Assembly (NCBI GenBank): GCA_036404435.1
Contig: DASWZN010000068.1
Coordinates: 1-64,000 of the forward strand
DNA: 64,000 bases
From: DASWZN01 sp036404435
GTDB taxonomy: Bacteria > Acidobacteriota > Terriglobia > Bryobacterales > Bryobacteraceae
Reading direction: 5' to 3'
This document shows positions 25,641 to 34,749 of the stretch, piece after piece (within the stretch, counting starts at the first letter, position 1; every line of letters starts with the position of its first letter). The notes under the pieces are model-generated. The model was not told where the DNA came from. It did no database searches and was given only the letters and a program-made list of their open reading frames with translations. The translations under genes were made by a program, and so were the position numbers.

Positions 25641-26120
25641 TTACTCCCTACGGAAAACCGCGATCGCTTCGATTTCCACCAGCAGCTCGGGGCGGCACAG
25701 GTGGGCCTGAATGCCCGTGGAGGCCGGAAGCGGGTCGAGTCCCTGCTCGGCGTAGAACGCGGTGCGCTCCTCGTTGAAAGGGTCGTAGTCGCGGTCGATG
25801 TCGCGCAGGTAGCAGGTGGTGCGCACGATGTCCTTCCAGGTGGCGCCTTCGCTCTCCAGGAGCTTGGTGATGTTGAAGAATGTGCGGCGGCACTGGGCGC
25901 GGATGTCTCCTATGTGCACCGTGACGCCGTTCTCGTCGATGCTCGCCGTCCCGGAAATCAGCAACACGACGATGTTGCCGAACTCGAGCCGCAAGCCGCG
26001 GGAAAAAGAGCTCGGTTTGGCGTAGGCGTAAGCCTCATTGAGGACTTCATAGTTGGTAATCGCTTTTCTCTCGATGTGTTGAGCCATGGTGGCTTCTTCC
26101 AGCATCTCACTGAGCGTCAT
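25641..26120 (-). CDS. RidA/YjgF/YER057c/UK114 family protein
   Basis: 159 residues from ATG 26120, with GAGAGG about 9 nt upstream; ATG 26087 is an alternative start. The family is seen in GNIVVLLISGTASIDENG, IRAQCRRTFFNITKLLES, DIVRTTCYLRDID and the C-terminal PELLVEIEAIAVFR. The conserved Arg of active RidA enamine/imine deaminases is plausible in CRPELLVEIEA. RidA proteins hydrolyse reactive enamines or imines. It precedes the periplasmic-binding protein gene by 4 nt, so amino-nitrogen handling may be shared, but this is inference from context. Confidence 0.88.
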   Translation of the reverse strand: MTLSEMLEEATMAQHIERKAITNYEVLNEAYAYAKPSSFSRGLRLEFGNIVVLLISGTASIDENGVTVHIGDIRAQCRRTFFNITKLLESEGATWKDIVRTTCYLRDIDRDYDPFNEERTAFYAEQGLDPLPASTGIQAHLCRPELLVEIEAIAVFRRE

Positions 26121-26150
26121 AATAAGTAGCCTCTCAACAAAAAAAGACCT

Positions 26151-27242
26151 TTAATGCCTCTCGGCCGCGAGGCGCTCCTGCGCCGTCTTGACTCGGATTC
26201 CGTGGCTCAGCCCGTGAGCCGTGGCCACCCAGACATCGTCGCCCTGAAAATCCACGCCCAGGATGTAGTTATGCGACGGCGCGGAATCCACCGCGACCTT
26301 AGTCACGGTTCCCGCGGCATCGCGCACCAGCATCTCGGGCTTGTGCGTATCGAGCGCCGGGCGGTAGACGGCCCAGTTCACGCCGTCATAGTACGCCAGA
26401 CCTTTGTCGGTCGAGAACCAGGCGCGGTCGTTGTCCACGGCCTTCACCTGGTTCAGGAAGTTACTCGGCAGGCCGCTGTCCTTGTCCAGAAAGCCTTTCC
26501 AGTGGCGGCCGTCGTAACGGCTGGCGCCGAAGTAAGTCGCGGCCCAGAACACGCCTTTTCCGGGGTAACTCACGGAGGTGGTGATCTCGTGGATGAGACC
26601 CTGATCCTTGAGCACCACCATTTCGGTCTCGCCGTCTGGGTCGTTATAGTCCTTCCAATGAGCGGTCTTGACGTCGTACTCGAGCACGCCGCCGCCCCAC
26701 ACCGCGTAGTAGACTTTGTCCTCGGCTGCGCTCACGGCGTAGGTCCAGATTTCGTACATCGGCGTATTGCGTTCGTTGAAGTGCTCCCACACGTTGGTCT
26801 TGGTGTTGAAGCGTGCGCCGCCGGCTGCCGTCGCCACCCAGAGCCAATCGCCCTGGACCGTCACGCCGTAGACGACGTCGTTGGGCAGCCCGCTGTTCAG
26901 TTGGGTGAAGTTGTCGAAGCGGCCGGCCGAAAAGCGGCTCAGCCCAGCCATCGTCGCGGCCCAGACGTCTCCGGTCCGCTTGTCCACGGCGACATTCAGC
27001 ACGGCGCGATGGGCCAGGCCGTCCGCGGGCTGGTAGACCTTCCACTTGCCGTCTTCGTACAGCGCCAGGCCGCCCTCGGTTCCCGCCCAGACGCGGCTGC
27101 CGTCCACGCACACGTTGAAGATGTGGTCGTTGGGCAGGGGGCTGTTGGCGGTGGTGAAGTTCTCCCAGCGGAAGCGGGGCATGTCGGGCGGAGCGGCGGC
27201 AGCGATCGATACCGCAACGAGAGTGGCGACGGCAATCCTCAT
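26151..27242 (-). CDS. Exported two-component-regulator-propeller-like protein
   Basis: 363 residues, with TAGGAGGA 8 nt before the ATG. Signal peptide at residues 1-17 (ALVAVSIAAAAP). Blades of the type LPNDHIFNVCVDGSRVWAGTEGGLALY, VDKRTGDVWAATMAGLSRF, LPNDVVYGVTVQGDWLWVATAAGG and LPSNFLNQVKAVDNDRAWFSTDKGLAYY repeat roughly every 45-50 residues, the Reg_prop pattern. No kinase or output domain follows, so this is a stand-alone exported propeller. It is encoded divergently from a two-component operon, which may suggest a sensing role. It is 30 nt upstream of ridA on the same strand, so may be cotranscribed with it. Confidence 0.82.
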   Translation of the reverse strand: MRIAVATLVAVSIAAAAPPDMPRFRWENFTTANSPLPNDHIFNVCVDGSRVWAGTEGGLALYEDGKWKVYQPADGLAHRAVLNVAVDKRTGDVWAATMAGLSRFSAGRFDNFTQLNSGLPNDVVYGVTVQGDWLWVATAAGGARFNTKTNVWEHFNERNTPMYEIWTYAVSAAEDKVYYAVWGGGVLEYDVKTAHWKDYNDPDGETEMVVLKDQGLIHEITTSVSYPGKGVFWAATYFGASRYDGRHWKGFLDKDSGLPSNFLNQVKAVDNDRAWFSTDKGLAYYDGVNWAVYRPALDTHKPEMLVRDAAGTVTKVAVDSAPSHNYILGVDFQGDDVWVATAHGLSHGIRVKTAQERLAAERH

Positions 27243-27328
27243 CGCTCGAATCCTCCTACCGGTGGACCGCGCCGGGAGAACCGCTGTGGCCGATCCGTTC
27301 GCTGCCCGAGACTAACCCTTACCAGTGG

Positions 27329-27334
27329 AGTATA
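27329..27334 (-). promoter_or_regulatory. Putative -10 element of the propeller gene
   Basis: TATACT on the minus strand, about 86 nt before the propeller ATG. It lies in an AT-rich divergent region (27310-27400) that probably also holds the promoter of the kinase operon. Confidence 0.35.
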
Positions 27335-27436
27335 ACATTCGCCTCCTAAACCTATAAATAACCGGAAGATATTAGTAGGAACGTGTTAAGCGCAACGGAA
27401 TGAAGAGTGCGCTATCCTGTTCTCGCTGGATCAATC

Positions 27437-28780
27437 ATGAACGCCAAGACGCTGTCGTCGCCGACCAGCCGGCTGTTGATCGGCCTGGCGATCACGCTGG
27501 CCGCCGTGGCGGTGTTCTCGCTTTACGCCCTGCGGCAGATCGCGATGCTCAAGGACCTGCAAGCCCGCACGGTCGAGCGGAACCGCAAAGACTCGCTCCA
27601 GCTTCTGCGCATCCAGAACGACCTGCACTCGCTGGGCCTGGCGATGCGGGACATGGTGGACGGCTATGAGCCCTATCCGCTGGAGGCGTGGCGCGGCCAG
27701 TTCCATCGCACGCGCGTCGATCTGGACGACGCCCTGCGCATCGAAGCCGAGCTGGCGCCCGAGGCCAGGGGCGCGCGGCGGCACTACATCTCGAACGCGC
27801 TGGCCCAGCTCTGGACTTCCGTGGAGCAGCTCTTCGCGATGGCCGGCGGGGGCGACACCTCGCAGGCGCGCATGTTCATCCGCACCTCGCTCGAAGCGCA
27901 GCAGGCGGCGCTCACCAACGCTGTCGCGCGCGCGCTGGTCGAGAACAACGAGATGGAACAGCAGGCCGCGGCGCGCATTCAGGCCATCTACGAGCGCGTG
28001 GAGCGGCAGATCTACCTCTTCCTGGCCGCGGTCCTGGTGGCGATCTCGCTGACGAGCCTGTACACCATCCGCTCGAACCGCATGCTCTTCGAACGCCTCG
28101 CGGTTCTCTCGGGGCACCGCAGCGAGCTGGCGCGCAAGCTAATCACAGTACAGGAAGAGGTCTTCCATTCGCTGTCCCGCGAGCTGCACGACGAATTCGG
28201 CCAGATCCTCACCGCCATCGGCGCCATGTTGAGCCGGGCGGAGAAGAAGGGCGGCCTGCCGCCGGATTCGCCCTTCCGCACCGAGGTGGCGGAAGTTCGC
28301 GAGATCGCGCAATCGACCATCGAGAAGATCCGCAGCCTCTCGCAGGTGCTGCACCCGACCGTCCTCGACGACGGCGGTTTGGAGAAGGCCATCGACTGGT
28401 ATTTGCCGACGTTCCAGAAGCAGACCGGAATCAAGGTCGAATACCAGAAGACGGGAACGAGCCCCGCCGTTTCCGACCGCGTGGCCATCAACGTCTACCG
28501 CGTGCTTCAGGAGGCGCTGAACAACCTGGCCAAGCATTCCGGGGTCCAGACCGCGTGGGTTCGGGTGCGTTATGCGCCCGACCGGCTCGAGCTGGAGGTG
28601 GAGGACCACGGCGCCGGCATCCCGGAGCGGAACGGCGCGACGCCGGGCCAAGGCACGGGACTGGTTGCGATGCGGGAGCGCGCCGAGCTGCTGCATGGGA
28701 GAATTGAGTTCGTGCGGCCGGGCGACAAGGGAACGCTCGTCCGTCTGGAGATTCCACTCGGGGAGGATACCGCTGCATGA
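27437..28780 (+). CDS. NarL-type sensor histidine kinase
   Basis: 447 residues from ATG 27437 (an in-frame GTG at 27407 is an alternative). Transmembrane helices at about residues 13-31 and 195-213 flank an extracytoplasmic all-helical domain. A HisKA_3 dimerisation domain follows with the phospho-acceptor in SRELHDEFGQIL (His 251), then an HATPase_c domain: NVYRVLQEALNNLAKHS (N-box), VEDHGAGIPE (G1), GTGLVAMRERAELLHG (G2). It should autophosphorylate and transfer to the LuxR-type regulator whose ATG overlaps its stop (ATGA, 28777-28780). The signal is unknown; the CRTAC1 gene in the same operon may be its target. Confidence 0.92.
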   Translation: MNAKTLSSPTSRLLIGLAITLAAVAVFSLYALRQIAMLKDLQARTVERNRKDSLQLLRIQNDLHSLGLAMRDMVDGYEPYPLEAWRGQFHRTRVDLDDALRIEAELAPEARGARRHYISNALAQLWTSVEQLFAMAGGGDTSQARMFIRTSLEAQQAALTNAVARALVENNEMEQQAAARIQAIYERVERQIYLFLAAVLVAISLTSLYTIRSNRMLFERLAVLSGHRSELARKLITVQEEVFHSLSRELHDEFGQILTAIGAMLSRAEKKGGLPPDSPFRTEVAEVREIAQSTIEKIRSLSQVLHPTVLDDGGLEKAIDWYLPTFQKQTGIKVEYQKTGTSPAVSDRVAINVYRVLQEALNNLAKHSGVQTAWVRVRYAPDRLELEVEDHGAGIPERNGATPGQGTGLVAMRERAELLHGRIEFVRPGDKGTLVRLEIPLGEDTAA

Positions 28781-29403
28781 GCAACAAAATCACGGTTCTG
28801 CTGGTGGACGACCATGCGCTGGTGCGTAAAGGATTCCGGCGCATGATCGAGGACGATGCGGAGATTTCCATCGTGGGCGAAGCCAGCGACGGCAAACAGG
28901 GCGTGCAGCTCGCGCAGCAGCTCAAGCCGCAGGTGATCGTGATGGACTTCGCGATGCCCGAAATGGACGGCGTCCAGGCCACGCGCGAAATCCTGCGGCA
29001 CCTGCCCAAGACCGCCATCCTCATCCTGAGCATGTACTCGCAGGAGAACTATGTCCGCAACGCCTTCGACGCGGGCGCGCTGGGTTACATCCTGAAGAAC
29101 GCGATGGACATCGATCTCCCCGCGGCCATCAAGGACGCCGCCGCGGGCAAGCGCGTGCTCGATCCGGGTCTGCTTTCGGCCGAGCGCGAGCCCGACGACA
29201 TGTTCGACAAGCTCACGCCGCGCGAGAAGCAGATCCTGCAGCTCATTGCGGAGGGGAATTCGAACAAGGAGATCGCGGGCATCCTGAGCCTCAGCGTCAA
29301 CACGGTGGCGGTGCACCGGGCCAACCTGATGGACGCGCTGGGAGTTCACCGCACGGCCGAGCTGGTGGTGTACGCCATCCGGAAGGGGCTCGTCACGCCG
29401 TGA
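28777..29403 (+). CDS. NarL/FixJ-family response regulator
   Basis: 208 residues. Receiver domain with VDDHALVRKGFRRMI at the N-terminus, the acceptor Asp 57 in VIVMDFAMPEMDG, and LSMYSQENYVRNAFDAGALGYILKNA with the conserved Lys. A LuxR-type HTH follows: LTPREKQILQLIAEGNSNKEIA and LSVNTVAVHRANLMDALGVH. It would bind DNA upon phosphorylation by the kinase encoded immediately upstream. The next gene starts inside the stop codon of this one (GTGA, 29400-29403). The tight three-gene overlap indicates a single mRNA and suggests that the CRTAC1 product belongs to the same pathway. Confidence 0.95.
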   Translation: MSNKITVLLVDDHALVRKGFRRMIEDDAEISIVGEASDGKQGVQLAQQLKPQVIVMDFAMPEMDGVQATREILRHLPKTAILILSMYSQENYVRNAFDAGALGYILKNAMDIDLPAAIKDAAAGKRVLDPGLLSAEREPDDMFDKLTPREKQILQLIAEGNSNKEIAGILSLSVNTVAVHRANLMDALGVHRTAELVVYAIRKGLVTP

Positions 29404-31076
29404 ACCGCCGGCAGTTCCTGTGGGGCTTGCCCGCGTTCCTGTCTTCGGGCGCGCTGGCACAGAAGAAGAACGACCTGGGCTTTCGCTTCGAAGACGTCAC
29501 AGCGCAGGCGGGAGTTCGCTTTCTCCACAACAGCGGAGCCTACGGCGCCAAGTTCCTGCCCGAGTGCATGGGCTCCGGCTGCGCCTTTTTCGACTACGAC
29601 GGCGACGGCTGGCAGGACATCCTGCTGGTGCAGAGCATGGATTGGCCCGGACATCGCAAGCAGCGCACCACCATGAAGCTCTACCGCAACAACCGCGACG
29701 GCACCTTCACCGACGTGACGCGGCAGGCCGGGCTCGACGTCGAGATGTACGGCATGGGCGTCGCCGTGGGCGACTACGATAACGACGGCTTCCCCGACCT
29801 GTATATCAGCGCGGTGGGCCAGGGCCGGTTGTTCCACAACACCGGCAAGGGCACTTTCGTGGATGTCACCGAGAAGGCCGGCCTGGGCGGGCGGCAGGCC
29901 TTCAGCAGCTCCGCGCTGTGGTTCGACTACGACCGCGACGGATTGCTCGATCTGTTCGTCTGCAATTACGTGAAGTGGTCGCCGCAGTTGGACGTCTTCT
30001 GTTCGGTGGACGGCAAGCAGAAACAATACTGCACGCCGGAAGCGTATCGCGGCGACACGTGCTGGCTGTTCCACAACCGCGGCAACGGCACCTTCGAGGA
30101 TGTGACGGCGCAATCCGGCATCTTCGACAGCAGCTCGAAGTCGCTGGGCGTGGCGATGTTCGACTACGACAACGACGGCTGGCCGGACCTGTTCGTGGCC
30201 AACGACACCGAGCCCAACAAGCTCTATCACAACCTGCGCAACGGCAAGTTCGAAGATGCGGCTGTGCGCGCCGGCGTGGCTTTCAGCGAGGATGGCAAGG
30301 CGCGCGGCGGTATGGGCGTGGACGCGGCGGACTACGACAACTCCGGCATCACCGGCCTGGTGGTCACCAACTTCGACAACGAGATGCTGGGCTTCTACAC
30401 GCCCAACAAGCGCGGGATGTTCGTGGACAAGGCGCCCGGCTCCGAGTTGGGCCGGCGCTCGCGCCGCAGCCTCGGCTTCGGAACCTTCTTCTTCGACGTG
30501 GACCTGGACGGGCGGCTCGACCTGCTGGTGGTCAACGGCCACATCGACGACTTCAGCATGGTGCAGCGCGACGTGCAGTACGCCATGGCGCCGCACCTGT
30601 TTCTCAACCGCGGCCCAAAAGGCTTCGAGGACGTGGCCAGCCAGGCGGGCGCGGCCTTTGCCGAGCCGAAGGTCAGCCGCGGAGCCGCCTTCGCCGACTT
30701 CGACCGCGACGGCGACGTGGACGTGCTGATCACCACCAATCACGGCCCGGCCTATCTCTATCGGAACGACCAGTTTTCCGGGAACCGCTCGATCCGCTTC
30801 CGTCTGATCGGCACGAAATCGAACCGCGATGCGATCGGCTCCTCCGTGCGCATCTATTATGGCGGCGAGGCGAGCTCGCGCGTGGTGAAGAGCGGGTCGA
30901 GTTACCTGTCGCAGTCCGAGCTGGCGCTGACCTTCGGCCTGGCGAAGCGGGACAAGGTGGATCGCGTGGTCGTCGCGTGGCCCAGCGGCCGCGTCGAGGA
31001 GTTCAAGAACCTCGCCGCCGGGCGGCTCTGGGAGTGCACAGAAGGCAAGGGCGTGCGCGATACGGGCCGATTTTGA
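29400..31076 (+). CDS. CRTAC1-type FG-GAP/VCBS and ASPIC/UnbV protein, Tat-exported
   Basis: 558 residues from GTG 29400 overlapping the response-regulator stop. The N-terminus NRRQFLWGLPAFLSSGALAQ looks like a Tat signal peptide (twin Arg followed by a hydrophobic stretch). The body starts LGFRFEDVTAQAGVRFLHNSG and contains repeated FG-GAP/VCBS units with Ca-binding loops such as FDYDGDGWQDILL, YDNDGFPDLYIS, YDRDGLLDLFV and YDNDGWPDLFV. The ASPIC/UnbV domain sits at the C-terminus (SNRDAIGSSVRIYYGG...VDRVVVAWPSGRVEEF). Proteins of this group are exported, Ca-binding and of unknown function. Its place behind a two-component pair is uncommon and suggests controlled expression. Confidence 0.9.
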   Translation: MNRRQFLWGLPAFLSSGALAQKKNDLGFRFEDVTAQAGVRFLHNSGAYGAKFLPECMGSGCAFFDYDGDGWQDILLVQSMDWPGHRKQRTTMKLYRNNRDGTFTDVTRQAGLDVEMYGMGVAVGDYDNDGFPDLYISAVGQGRLFHNTGKGTFVDVTEKAGLGGRQAFSSSALWFDYDRDGLLDLFVCNYVKWSPQLDVFCSVDGKQKQYCTPEAYRGDTCWLFHNRGNGTFEDVTAQSGIFDSSSKSLGVAMFDYDNDGWPDLFVANDTEPNKLYHNLRNGKFEDAAVRAGVAFSEDGKARGGMGVDAADYDNSGITGLVVTNFDNEMLGFYTPNKRGMFVDKAPGSELGRRSRRSLGFGTFFFDVDLDGRLDLLVVNGHIDDFSMVQRDVQYAMAPHLFLNRGPKGFEDVASQAGAAFAEPKVSRGAAFADFDRDGDVDVLITTNHGPAYLYRNDQFSGNRSIRFRLIGTKSNRDAIGSSVRIYYGGEASSRVVKSGSSYLSQSELALTFGLAKRDKVDRVVVAWPSGRVEEFKNLAAGRLWECTEGKGVRDTGRF

Positions 31077-31089
31077 GTTGGGCGCCCCC

Positions 31090-34000
31090 CTAAAACACGT
31101 ACTTGACCGCCAGTTGCAGCAACCGCGGCGGACCCGCCTGCAGGATCTGACCGAACGCCGGAGATTCCAGGTCGTTCTCGGGCAAACCGAAATTCGGATG
31201 GTTGAGCAGGTTGAAACACTCCGCCCGGAACTGCACGCGCCGGGTCTCGCCGACGTTGAAGTACTTGAACAACGAAAGATCGACGTCTTCGATCCCCGGA
31301 CCGCGTACCACATTGCGGCCCTCATTGCCGAACTGGCCGGCCTGAGTTACCGGGTTCAGTTGCAGGAAAGGCGCACGGCTCACCCATTCGTTCGGCGTGT
31401 TCGGCTGCCCCACATTGGGATTGGAAATCAGGTCGGGCCGGCTGGAGTAGAAGCCGGTGATTTCGGGCGCGCTGCCCTGCAGGGAAACGTCGGCGCTGTC
31501 GTAGACGGTAAATGGCGTGCCGGTAGACAAGCTGGCGATGGTGTTGAGTTGCCAGCCGTTGGTAAAGAACGCAACGGCCTGCGAAGCACCCCGCCACTTC
31601 GGCAGCGCCCAGGTTCCGCTGAACACGAACCGGTGCGTGGCATCGAACAACGAAGGGCCGTGCTCAGCCGCCAGGTCGAACGGGTTCTGCGCCAGATCGT
31701 TTTCGCCGGCCACCAGGGTGGGCGCCGACCCCGCGACGTTCAACGAAGAGATATAGTCGAGACTCTTCGAGTACCAGTAAGAGGCCAGGAAGCTCAGGCC
31801 GTGCGAGTACTGCCGCGAAAAAGCGACTTCCAGCGCGTGGTAAGTGGAGCTGGAATTGTCGGCCAGCAATCCTACCGATCCGTAATTGCAGATACCCTGC
31901 GAGTCGCACGTGGTGTACTGCCGCATCTGGTTGTTGTTGCTCGCGTTGACGCCCGGTCCGTAAATGGTGGGATTGGCTTCGATAAACCGCGGCAGATGCG
32001 TGCCCTTGTTGCCGACGTAGCGAACGTCGAGCAGATAGCTCCCGGCGATCGCCCGCTCGATCGAGAGATTCCAGTTCTGCGAGTACGGCGGCAGCATTCC
32101 CGATTGGACGGTGAGCACGGTGGCCGGCGCGACGAAATTCCCGGTGCCGAACGGGGGCGCGGCGCCGCCATAGGGATTGGCCAGGTTGAATCCCGGGCCC
32201 GGCAACTGGTACGCTTGGGTCCACGGCAGCGCGCTGACGGCGGCCTGCAAAGGACCTCCCGTGCCGTTCGTGAAGCCGTCGTAGAAGATCCCGTAGCCGG
32301 CCCGCACGATGGTCTTGTTGCCGCCGAATGGATCCCAGGCGAAGCCCACTCGCGGCATGAACTCCTTATAGTCGACCGGGGCGATCCCCGCCGGAACGCC
32401 AGGATCGCCCGGGAACAGCAGCCCTGCCGGCGCGTTCGGATAGACCGTCGATTGCTGGCCCGGCGCCCACGCGTTCATGCGGTTTCGAATGTCGACGTAG
32501 GGCGTGTTCACCTCGTATCGCAGACCCAGGTTGAGAGTCAGGCGCGGACTGACGCGGTACTCGTCCTGCGCATAACCGGCCGCGATCCACTTACGCAGCC
32601 CCCGGTCGAACTGGCCGCCGCCCTGGAAGAACTGCACCGATTGTCCTAGCAGGAAACTGGCGAAGGAATCGCTTGCGGGGAAGGGCGCAAACACGAAAAA
32701 GCCGTTGGTGGCGATTCCGAATAGGACATTGATCTGCTCGCGAGTGAGGTCGGCGCCGAACTTGAGGCTGTGCCGGCCGCGGGTCATGGCCAGCGAGTAA
32801 GATCCCTGGAAGTCGTTCTGATAGGTGTTCTGTGGACCGGTAATCGGATTCCCCAGCGATGCGTAGCCGCTCACGATGAGATACGGAACGCCCTGGTTCA
32901 AGCCGAGGGTGGGCTGATATTGAAACCCGAGGCTGCTGCCCGGCGTGTGATTTGTCGCCTGTCCAGCCAGGAACTCATTCCGGAAGAAAGCCGCGCGCGC
33001 GGTCTGGACGGTTTGCGGCGAAATCAGGTGAACCCAGGAGACCGTGGCGGAGTTGGTGACGATGTCGTCGGTAACCGGAAAACCGGGCACGCCCGCGCCG
33101 GCGATGGGCAGCGGATCGAACTGGTTCAGAGACGACGTTGAGTACCGCGCAAAGAACTGGTCGCTGTCGCTAAAGTAGTGATCGAGGCGGAAACCGCCCT
33201 GATCGTAATTCGTCGAGCCGAGCTGGGTGGATTCAAATACGTTCGTGCCGATGTTGGGCAGCGGATATAGATTCTCCGCCTGTAGAGCGATCGGGCTCTG
33301 CATGTTTGTCGGGATACGGTTTCCCGGGAACGGCTGGCCGGTGAACTCGTTGATGAGCGGCGCCGGCTGTCCGGTGGAGGGATCGACGAGTCCGGAGAAA
33401 TCGCCGTTCCGCTCCGCGGCGGTGGGCACGATCGCGGCCTGCGTTTTGCCTTCGGAATCGCGCTGGCCCTCGTAGTAGACGAAGAAGAAGTCCTTGTCCT
33501 TGCGGATGGGGCCGCCCAGTGTGGCGCCGTACTGATTGCGGTGCAGCGGTTCCGTCTCGGCGGCGAAGAAGTTGCGCGTGTCCATGGCGTTGTTCCGGAG
33601 GAACTCGTAGACGTCGCCATGAAGAAGGTTGCTCCCCGACTTGGTTACCATCGACGTTGTCGCGCCGCTGGTTTCGCCATACTCGGCGGGCGCGTTCAAA
33701 GTAAGAATGCGGAACTCGCTCACGGCGTCCACGGGCGTGCGCAGAGCGTATCCGCCATTCACGCTGTCCACGTTGCTGGCGCCGTCGAGCAGGTAGTTGT
33801 TCGACTCCGGCCGCTGCCCATTCACCGCGTACGCCTGGCCGCTGCGCGCGATGCCGCCCGCCTCGGCAAGGCCGGCGGTCATGGGAGCGACTCCCGGCTG
33901 CAACAGCCCGAGTTGCGTCAGGTCGCGTCCGTTCAGGGGCATGTCCGTCGCTTCCCGCGCGGATACGACGTTCCCGAGGGTGGAGCTGACATCGACGGTC

Positions 34001-34359
34001 GCGGCAGTAGCCGTCACTGTCACTTCGCTCCGGCCGCCCTCCACTTCCAGTTTGACGGGGACTCGCACCGTGCGGTTGATGTCGATCCGGATCGGCGAAG
34101 CGCTGAAGGCCGCAAAGCCCTTCGCCGAGACATGGAGATCGTAGTCGCCCACGGGCAGAGAGGAGAAGTGAAAGGAGCCGTCCATTCCGGAATGCTGCGT
34201 TGCGGCAAAGCCCGTCTGGGCATTTCGCGCGCCCACGATCGCCTGCGTCACGGCCGCATCCGATGGATCGAGGATTTGCCCCTCGAGAGTCCCGGTTGGA
34301 TCTTGTGCCCGTGCACTCAGGCACACGAAGAATAGGATGAGAAAACTCAGTGCTTTCAT
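31090..34359 (-). CDS. Oar-like TonB-dependent receptor with carboxypeptidase-regulatory domain
   Basis: 1089 residues from ATG 34359, with a GGAGG ribosome-binding site upstream (GTGGAGGTTTC). Signal peptide at residues 1-19 (LSFLILFFVCLSARAQ). A CarboxypepD_reg-like beta-sandwich (about 22-105: TGTLEGQILDPSDAAV, GSFHFSSLPVGDYDL) precedes a plug domain (MPLNGRDLTQLGLLQPGVAP; YAVNGQRPESNNYLLDGA) and a C-terminal barrel that ends LLQLAVKYVF with a terminal Phe, as needed for outer-membrane assembly. No SusD partner is adjacent. Such receptors take up polymers, siderophores or peptides, or serve in adhesion. It is convergent with the CRTAC1 gene, 13 nt apart. Confidence 0.93.
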   Translation of the reverse strand: MKALSFLILFFVCLSARAQDPTGTLEGQILDPSDAAVTQAIVGARNAQTGFAATQHSGMDGSFHFSSLPVGDYDLHVSAKGFAAFSASPIRIDINRTVRVPVKLEVEGGRSEVTVTATAATVDVSSTLGNVVSAREATDMPLNGRDLTQLGLLQPGVAPMTAGLAEAGGIARSGQAYAVNGQRPESNNYLLDGASNVDSVNGGYALRTPVDAVSEFRILTLNAPAEYGETSGATTSMVTKSGSNLLHGDVYEFLRNNAMDTRNFFAAETEPLHRNQYGATLGGPIRKDKDFFFVYYEGQRDSEGKTQAAIVPTAAERNGDFSGLVDPSTGQPAPLINEFTGQPFPGNRIPTNMQSPIALQAENLYPLPNIGTNVFESTQLGSTNYDQGGFRLDHYFSDSDQFFARYSTSSLNQFDPLPIAGAGVPGFPVTDDIVTNSATVSWVHLISPQTVQTARAAFFRNEFLAGQATNHTPGSSLGFQYQPTLGLNQGVPYLIVSGYASLGNPITGPQNTYQNDFQGSYSLAMTRGRHSLKFGADLTREQINVLFGIATNGFFVFAPFPASDSFASFLLGQSVQFFQGGGQFDRGLRKWIAAGYAQDEYRVSPRLTLNLGLRYEVNTPYVDIRNRMNAWAPGQQSTVYPNAPAGLLFPGDPGVPAGIAPVDYKEFMPRVGFAWDPFGGNKTIVRAGYGIFYDGFTNGTGGPLQAAVSALPWTQAYQLPGPGFNLANPYGGAAPPFGTGNFVAPATVLTVQSGMLPPYSQNWNLSIERAIAGSYLLDVRYVGNKGTHLPRFIEANPTIYGPGVNASNNNQMRQYTTCDSQGICNYGSVGLLADNSSSTYHALEVAFSRQYSHGLSFLASYWYSKSLDYISSLNVAGSAPTLVAGENDLAQNPFDLAAEHGPSLFDATHRFVFSGTWALPKWRGASQAVAFFTNGWQLNTIASLSTGTPFTVYDSADVSLQGSAPEITGFYSSRPDLISNPNVGQPNTPNEWVSRAPFLQLNPVTQAGQFGNEGRNVVRGPGIEDVDLSLFKYFNVGETRRVQFRAECFNLLNHPNFGLPENDLESPAFGQILQAGPPRLLQLAVKYVF

Positions 34360-34749
34360 AGTTGAAACCTCCACGGTTCTCAGAGTGGCCGGATCGCTTC
34401 GTCCGGGGGCCCCAGGCACACTTACACTCTGCGGATTCATAACAGTCTTTTGCGAGACAGCCCCTATACAAACGCTCGCTTCTGCGAGCTTTACTATCGA
34501 TTATCCCCCCGAAGGCCGTTACGTCAATAAGGAAAACGCGTTACATGGTTTCGACTAGGTCAAACAGGAAGGGGAACAAACCGATGTCAAACCCGTAAAC
34601 TCGGTAACTTCGGTTTAGGAGCCCGCTGAAAAAGTCTCCTCAGGGGCTGGGAGAGGACAAGCTGAAGCTTATCCCACATGGCAAACCAATGACTTGCAGC
34701 CGCACGTGGGGCATGCTTCAGCTTGCCCAGGGTCCTTTTCAGCAGCCCG
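34360..34749. other. 390-nt gap: receptor promoter region and MITE-like palindrome
   Basis: The first 270 nt lie upstream of the Oar receptor gene and are relatively AT-rich (34480-34600). No gene is supported. The last 130 nt form the long palindromic element described separately. Confidence 0.6.
34621..34748. repeat. MITE- or REP-like long inverted repeat
   Basis: About 128 bp with nested inverted repeats: outer GCTGAAAAAG at the left end against CTTTTCAGCAGCCC at the right end, and inner 23-nt arms 34658-34680 and 34703-34725 that match at 19 of 23 positions. It ends directly at the stop codon of the propeller/peroxidase gene, so it may also serve as its terminator or 3' stabiliser. Confidence 0.7.
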
